Position numbers and translations under genes: made by a program. Below, piece after piece: positions 58,432 through 64,000 of a stretch of DNA of 64,000 nt. The stretch is from Argyresthia goedartella (Eukaryota > Arthropoda > Insecta > Lepidoptera > Argyresthiidae), in the NCBI GenBank assembly GCA_949825045.1, contig OX463815.1:19151231-19215230 (forward strand), written 5' to 3'. Positions within the stretch are counted from its first letter, which is position 1; each line of letters opens with the position of its first letter. The notes under the pieces are model-generated. The model did not search any database and was not told where the DNA came from. It saw only the letters and a list, made by a program, of their open reading frames with translations.

Positions 58432-59541
58432 ACAATTTGTTCCTGCTGTAGCCCAGTCATCAAATCTCGCCTCGTTTTTTATTTGAATATATCATTAACT
58501 CTTTATCAATCACATTGAACAAGGAATTGCAAAGGTCATCTGGAGTCTCAACAATTTAGTAATTAAGTTGCTTATGATCGACAGTGTAATGCAATTTACG
58601 CCCGAAACAAAGGCAGATCCCCTCACTATGTTTGAAGTTTTTAGGGCTACCAAAGCTTGTGCGACATCGCGGATATTAGTATCCGTATTGTTGGAGTTAG
58701 CTCCTACAATATTCCATTAGGGGTGGCCTTTTTGATGTGCCCCTGAGTAATCGATTGTTAGCCCGGGACAACTCTTTGTCTCTGATTTCATTTTAAACAG
58801 ATCTACCGTCTATATCATTCAATGTATTAACTAATCTGCTTAATTCATTCATTCATCTAAATTCCTGCAACTATTGTTGATTTTTTAGAAGATTGGTCGA
58901 AAAATGTCATGTGGACGTTTAACTCCTTAAGCCCTGGTGACGCCACTGTGGTACCGTTATAGGTTTAAAATATAATTTAAATGGCATGAGGTTCAAAACA
59001 ATTTGTTCCTGCTGTAGCCCAGTCATCAAATCTCGCCTCGTTTTTATTTGAATATATCATTAACTCTTTATCAATCACATTGAACAAGGAATTGCAAAGG
59101 TCATCTGGATTCTCAACAATTTAGTAATTAAGTTGCTTATCATCGACAGTGTAATGCAATTTACGCCCGAAACAAAGGCAGATCCCCTCACTATGTTTGA
59201 AGTTTTTAGGGCTACAAAAGCTTGTGCGACATCGCGGATACTAACTCCTACAATATTCCATTAGGGGTGGCCTTTTTGATGTGCCCCTGAGTAATCGATT
59301 GTTAGCCCGGGACAACTCTTTGTCTCCGATTTCATTTTAAACAGACCTACCGTCTATATCATTCAATGTATTAACTAATCTGCTTAATTTATTCATTCAT
59401 CTAAATTCCTCCAACTATTGTTGATTTTTTAGAAGATTGGTCGAAAAATGTCGTGTGGACGTTTAACTCTTTAAGCCCTGGTGACGCCACTGTGGTACCA
59501 TTATAGGTTTTAAATTTAATTAAAATGGCATGAGGTTCAAA
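58432..59541. repeat. 566-bp tandem duplication
   Basis: Copy 1 is 58432-58997 and copy 2 is 58998-59541, nearly identical. Copy 2 lacks about 22 bp in the block where copy 1 reads attagtatccgtattgttgg, and has scattered substitutions. Both start acaatttgttcctgctgtag and end catgaggttcaaaa. The content matches a patch at 18770-18990 in inverse orientation, so the duplicated unit includes a dispersed repeat. Confidence 0.92.
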
Positions 59542-59929
59542 ATCGCGATGCATCATAACTAGGTCCGGCTCGAAAGGTTAAGAGATATATTTTTAAGACT
59601 TAAGATTTTTTTACAACTATTTATAAAACAATTACTATTTTCCATGTAATAAAAGCTATCATCATGTTCTGTGCAATAAATAATTGTGTGTGTGTGTGTA
59701 TTTTTCCATGGTATTTTATTGCAGAGTCAGTCCTTTTGGTAAACTGCCATAATATTTTTCAGTAAGATTGGTTCATTCGCCTCCGCTTTTAAGAAGTCAT
59801 AAGTGTAGTTTGTTATTGCAATTTCTCAAAAAGAGAATAAAAACTAATCAAGTGAACTTTGTAGTTTAAAAAAAAGGCAGGCACTCGCAACAAAGTGGTG
59901 TCAAAAGTGGGATTCCGAATAGGTCCTTA

Positions 59930-61626
59930 CAAATCCTTAAAAATCGGCAACAGCGAGTTGTTCTTCGCTAATTGGATGGCTCGTGTACTTCTTTAGAATG
60001 CGTTCCAATGAACAGAGGCGTTCCTTAGGGGTCCATATTGGGGCCTCTTTTATTTAATATATATACTGCCGATATAGTCAAGGCAATCTCCAGTTGCAAA
60101 TACCATATATACGCTGACGATCTACAGCTCTATATCCCAATGGACGTTGGTAATTTCCAAGCTACTATGGGGAAAATTAATTACGATCTTGACTGTATCT
60201 CAAAGTGGTCATCGAGAAACTCACTTGCCCTGAATCCACTGAAATCTAAATATATGATCATAGGTACGCGATTACAAATCCAGAAGGCGTTACTTCTAGA
60301 TCCAGTTTTGTTAATTGATGGAATAGAACGCGTAATTGAAGCACGCAATCTAGGAGTGACGATGGACGATAGTTTAAGATTTGAGAAACATGCAGCTGAG
60401 CTAGTTCGCAACTGTTTTTATAGGCTAAAAGTAATCTATGGTATTAGAAATTACATAAGTGTAGAAATGCGTGTCACGCTATGTGAAACATTAATCCTGT
60501 CGAAACTTAACTACTGCTTAACAGTTTATGGCCCTTGTCTATACAGGAAAACATTACGTCTTCTGCAGCGAGTACAGAACGCATGTGCTCGCTACTGCTA
60601 CCCTATACCTCCGCGGTCCCATATAACACCGTATCTGAATAGGGGAGATTTTCTGAAAATAGAAAGTCGTATGAAATTACACTTGCCGTCTCTCTTGTTC
60701 GGCGTACTCAAGTCCGGTATACCAGAGTATTTGAGTGCAAAGATCACTTGGCGACAAATAACCGATGGTGTCAGGAGTTGCACGGCCCCTTTATCTATCC
60801 CACACCACAGAACAGCAGCATTTCGTGGCAGCTTTCGCTATATGGCCACGAAATGCTGGAATAATATACCACCCCCTATTAGGAATTTGAATACTAAAAC
60901 CACTTTTAAAAAACATTTCAGACTACATTTATTAAATTTACAGAAATCTGATGGTGGGCTTATGTGAAGGGTTTCGCAATACCTAGCATGTCCTAGTATC
61001 AATACGTCTGTCTTCATTCTGATTTTACTGGTAATGATCTTGTGGTTCATAAACAAATCCTTTTTTTACTGTGGACTTTCCATAAATTAAATTATATTTT
61101 TCCTGAATCAAAATTTGTTTTTACTTGTAAAGGTGTATTTCTACTTGCATATTTATTATCCTATACTTATATTAGAACTATGTATAACTTAAGTGTTTTC
61201 GATCTAAATGACATGGGTACCATATTAATATATTCATATGCACATACTTATGGCTATACATACTATATATATATATATAGTATGTATAGCCATATTTACA
61301 TTAGAATATATATATATATATTCTAATGTAAATATTTATATACTTATAATTATTTGTTACGTATAATAATAATAAATATTATTATTCCGCATAATTAAAA
61401 ATATTTATCGTCCATTATTGTGTTAGTGTTAGTTTATAGCTTTAGTATAATTTTGTGGGGCGGTCAGAAAACCAGCGCTGTGAGATCGCACTTCACATTC
61501 ACAGCACATGCTGAGACCGTTCCTTTTTTGCCTGTTTTTATGTATCCTGTATGTTTTGTTTGTATGTCTAATACGGCAAAATAAAATTATTTCATTCATT
61601 CATTTCATTCATTCATTCATTCATTC
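59930..61626 (+). pseudogene. 5'-truncated non-LTR retrotransposon with (ATTC)n tail
   Basis: The plus-strand reverse transcriptase begins with [19 protein letters not shown] (CAG to TAG change, near 60020) and continues as a 309-codon open frame at 60038-60967 with [11 protein letters not shown] (catalytic YADD), [26 protein letters not shown] and [13 protein letters not shown]. The 3' UTR ends in a (ATTC)n run at 61591-61626 typical of such elements. Apart from the stop, the C-terminal part is open, so it is fairly young. It carries two 44-bp palindromes in the UTR. Confidence 0.88.
61250..61335. repeat. Two abutting 44-bp perfect palindromes
   Basis: 61250-61293 (atggctatacatactatata followed by its mirror) and 61292-61335 (atatttacattagaatatat followed by its mirror) share a 2-bp overlap. 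Both have (TA)n centres. Located in the 3' UTR of the non-LTR element. Confidence 0.95.
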
Positions 61627-62700
61627 AAAAATTATACAACCTCACTCCTCACAATGTTCTCGTCCTCCTACCTGTAATGCTCTGTGTGTCTCAAGAAAAG
61701 GCATACTTCTTCTAAGTGCTTTAGAAAGAAATATCTAAATTAAGCCTCCCAAGTTCAAAGATCATACACCGTCAATACAAGGCCCATTTCTGATTCTCTC
61801 CGAGGTCCAAAACAGTGTAGATACTACAAAAAGCAGGGTCACACTATTGACGAGTGCTATAAACTAAAATATGTAAGGTGAATATCTCAATTTTAAATAC
61901 TACAACCTTGAAAGTGGAGGTTAAAGATTAAACTGTGAATTTAACACCCATTGAAAAATCAAAACCGGCATTTAATCGATTTCTTGCCAAGAAATCGATT
62001 AAATTTCTGTCTCCATTTCTGATAGAATAAACCAGGTTTTAAATCAATTACGCTATTCTCACCACGAAGAACAAAAATCTCTGTGTGAATGTTGTCGCAA
62101 ACACACTGATATCTTCCACCTTGATGGTGAACCCCTATATGTCACTAACACATCGACCCTACTATAAATTCCGGAGATTCTCCCCCTTTTCACGTAAAAT
62201 TATAACGGTTTCCTGATTGTCATAAGGAAGAAGTCAATTTTCAAGTACGGCAAATGCTCGATCAATACATTATCCGCCCATCTACCTTACCATGGAGAGC
62301 ACCCGTCAGGGTATTCCCTAAAAATATGGAAGCTTCGGGCAAAAATAAATCGAGGATTGATATCGATTATCGTCGTTTAAACGACATCACTGTTTCTGAA
62401 AGTTTTCCTCTGCTGTTGATCACTGACATACTTGACCAACTGGGTCATTCCAAATATTTCAGCACCCTGGATCTTGCAAGCGGATTCCATCACATAAAGA
62501 GGAGTCCTTCAGAGGCTCGTAAACCAGGATTTACCGTCAGTACTAACTCGGGCATGACTGGTGAAGTGGACCACGAATTTGCTAGGATGCCTTTCAGGTT
62601 AAAAAATGCCTTTTCCATATTTAAGCGTCTTATGAACACTGTTCTTTCAGGCCTCCAATTCACTGCTTTGTCTTTGACTGAAAAAATATTCACATGACCT
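61627..62700 (+). pseudogene. Ty3-type LTR-retrotransposon gag/pol fragment
   Basis: A zinc-knuckle remnant near 61810-61860 reads QCRYYKKQGHTIDECYK, with the second Cys of CX2CX4HX4C changed to Tyr. RT follows at 62254-62697: QYIIRPSTLPWRAPVRVF, DIDYRRLNDITVSESFPL, ILDQLGHSKYFSTLDLASGF and MPFRLKNAFSIFKRLMNTVL. Protease and the YxDD motif are missing. It is interrupted at about 62700 by later insertions and resumes at 63860. A 16-bp-arm hairpin lies at 61970-62004. Confidence 0.85.
61970..62004. repeat. Perfect hairpin, 16-bp arms, 3-nt loop
   Basis: Arm atttaatcgatttctt, loop gcc, exact reverse complement. Sits between the zinc knuckle and RT of the Ty3 fragment. Confidence 0.95.
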
Positions 62701-62859
62701 CGATTCTCATATAACCATAACCAAGTTACAATTTGTCTTCGACAGAATGCGACAATTCAATTTAATACTAATAAGGACACTTCATTTGCTCTCTGATTGG
62801 TAGTATAGTACCAAAAGTAAATATCCGTTTGCGCGCCGATTGGTAAGTACAGTAGATAA

Positions 62860-63283
62860 CAAAAAAAAAACCGGTCAAGTGCGAGTCTAAATCGCGCACG
62901 AAGGGTTCCGTACCACCGTTCAATGGAAGCGATGGTGTGGAGTGAATAGTTTGGATTTTACACAGCAAAATATTGTTTACAAAGTTATTGGTGTGGTTAC
63001 TTTCACACTCCATGTACGTAACCAGGTGCATCCATAAGTTTGTATGTGGTATTGAAAGAATTGTTGTATGGGAGCCCCCTTAAATATTTCTTTTATCCTG
63101 TTTTTTAGTATTTGTTGTTATAGCGGCAACAGAAATACATAATCTGTGAAAATTTCAACTCTCTAGCTATAGGTTCTTGAGATACAGCCTGGTGACAGAC
63201 GGACGGACGGACGGACGGACGGACAGCGAAGTCTTAGTAATAGGGTCCCGTTTGGAACCCTTCGGGTACGGAACCCTAAAAAA
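62860..63283 (+). mobile_element. GGGTTCCGTACC repeat, fullest copy
   Basis: Begins ccggtcaagtgcgagtctaa then gcacgaagggttccgtacca, passes 'acaaagttattggtgtggtt', 'gcggcaacagaaatacataa' and a (GGAC)n run at 63197-63224, and ends 'cccttcgggtacggaaccct'. The ggttccgtacc near the start and ggtacggaacc at the end are inverse copies. It lies inside the Ty3 fragment. No ORF. Confidence 0.75.
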
Positions 63284-63859
63284 GACGCGACCGCGTTTGA
63301 GTGTGTTCGAATTTACTGGTACTTGATACGAGCTGGTTCTGATTGAAATTCCCTGTAGAATGGTTCATTTATTATTGTGACGACCACACTTTGAGTCATC
63401 ATCCACTTGTTAATTTTTGTTTTCGTTACGTGTGGCCACTTGAGAAGTTGAGACGGCGCAATTGCTTGATGATAAAAATATGATAAGTTTTTTGACTATT
63501 ATCTGCAGCTACATCAAAGTGATCGTTGTTATAAGCCCTATTATATTTCAGAAATATTTATGTAAGATTCAAACAGTTCCAAATCTAGTGATCGGATGAA
63601 AAAACTTATGATGTCAGCCGTTTGTTTGGGTTTATAGGTGTAATTATACATATTTATTTGCAAGATAATGATTTGTTAACATGATTAGATTCTACGTTTA
63701 ATAAGCTTTCTGGAAATGGTTTTTATATTCTTCTAGCTTAAGTAGTTGGTCCGAAAAAAAAAATGTCATGAAATTCGCGGCCGGAAGTTGCGAATTGCGT
63801 AATCGCCGGGCAAGATGGCCCTGAAATTTTTCGCGAGCCAGCGTTCTAGTGGATAATTA

Positions 63860-64000
63860 CTAACAAATGAGTCAGGTTTAATCCTGAAACAATTAAGGCT
63901 GTCACTGATTTCCCAGTACCAACAAGTGTGAAAGAAATCGGATCTTACCGACAGTTCACAGTAAATTTCTCGAAAATAACAAAACCGTTAACTTCACTAA
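63860..64000 (+). pseudogene. Ty3-type pol fragment, continuation to window edge
   Basis: The frame reads VRFNPETIKAVTDFPVPTSV then KEIGSYRQFTVNFSKITKPL, the connection after RT in Ty3 elements (normally ...VRSFLGLAGYYRRFI...). Same element as 61627-62700, separated from it by inserted sequence, and continuing beyond base 64000. Confidence 0.8.

Noticed and set aside
1..64000. CRISPR arrays, bacterial operons or phage modules
   Set aside because: No regularly spaced direct repeats with unique spacers, no operon-like gene packing; gene structure is clearly eukaryotic with introns.

Overview
The window looks like insect nuclear DNA, most probably from a moth or butterfly (Lepidoptera). It is AT-rich, has few genes and is crowded with old mobile elements: CR1/jockey-type and RTE-type retrotransposons, BEL/Pao and Ty3 fragments, tRNA-headed SINEs, mariner and hAT. 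Short repeats of a style common in lepidopteran genomes (GGGTTCCGTACC boxes, the tail 'tcaaatattttattgtaagtaggc') are also present. The order-level call rests on these repeats and on gene similarity recalled from memory; no database was searched.

Two host genes can be read exon by exon. Synapsin, a synaptic-vesicle phosphoprotein, is on the minus strand. Seven coding exons run from 56045 down to 37721, all with matching splice phases. They cover the N-terminal phosphorylation motif (KR|RFSSGDL), the SPAKSRES linker and the first half of domain C. The rest of domain C and the C-terminal tail are not in the window as far as I can see, so the next intron runs from 37720 leftwards, probably past base 1. 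Inside that intron, on the plus strand, is a complete TIMP (tissue inhibitor of metalloproteinases) gene: six coding exons from 28635 to 36862, 200 residues, a signal peptide and the 12 canonical cysteines. A Timp gene nested antisense in a Synapsin intron is the arrangement known from Drosophila and from vertebrate SYN/TIMP pairs.

Layout: 1-6839, no gene seen. 6840-10934, a small retrotransposon relic and a 17-bp minisatellite split by a 3.4-kb non-LTR relic. 11395-14176, a BEL/Pao fragment, a ~115-bp tandem array and a small MITE, enclosed by inverted repeats. 14177-21470, mostly unassigned with one MITE. 21479-28320, a near full-length two-ORF non-LTR element carrying a SINE and a second insertion, then another relic. 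28635-36862, TIMP with element-filled introns. 37721-56045, Synapsin exons, with a 2.48-kb hAT element holding an intact 626-aa transposase 58 bp from one exon, plus SINEs, RTE, jockey, mariner and foldback elements. 56380-64000, retrotransposon relics, a 566-bp tandem duplication and a Ty3 fragment that runs off the right edge.

The strongest signal outside ordinary annotation is a scatter of perfect short-loop hairpins and palindromes (arms up to 28 bp, loops mostly 3-8 nt) in unrelated sequence contexts, several of them at junctions or inside decayed elements. They look like fold-back templated duplications, unless they are assembly artefacts. A second point of interest is the Synapsin RRFS codon: it is the site of A-to-I editing in Drosophila, and here it is split by the splice junction.
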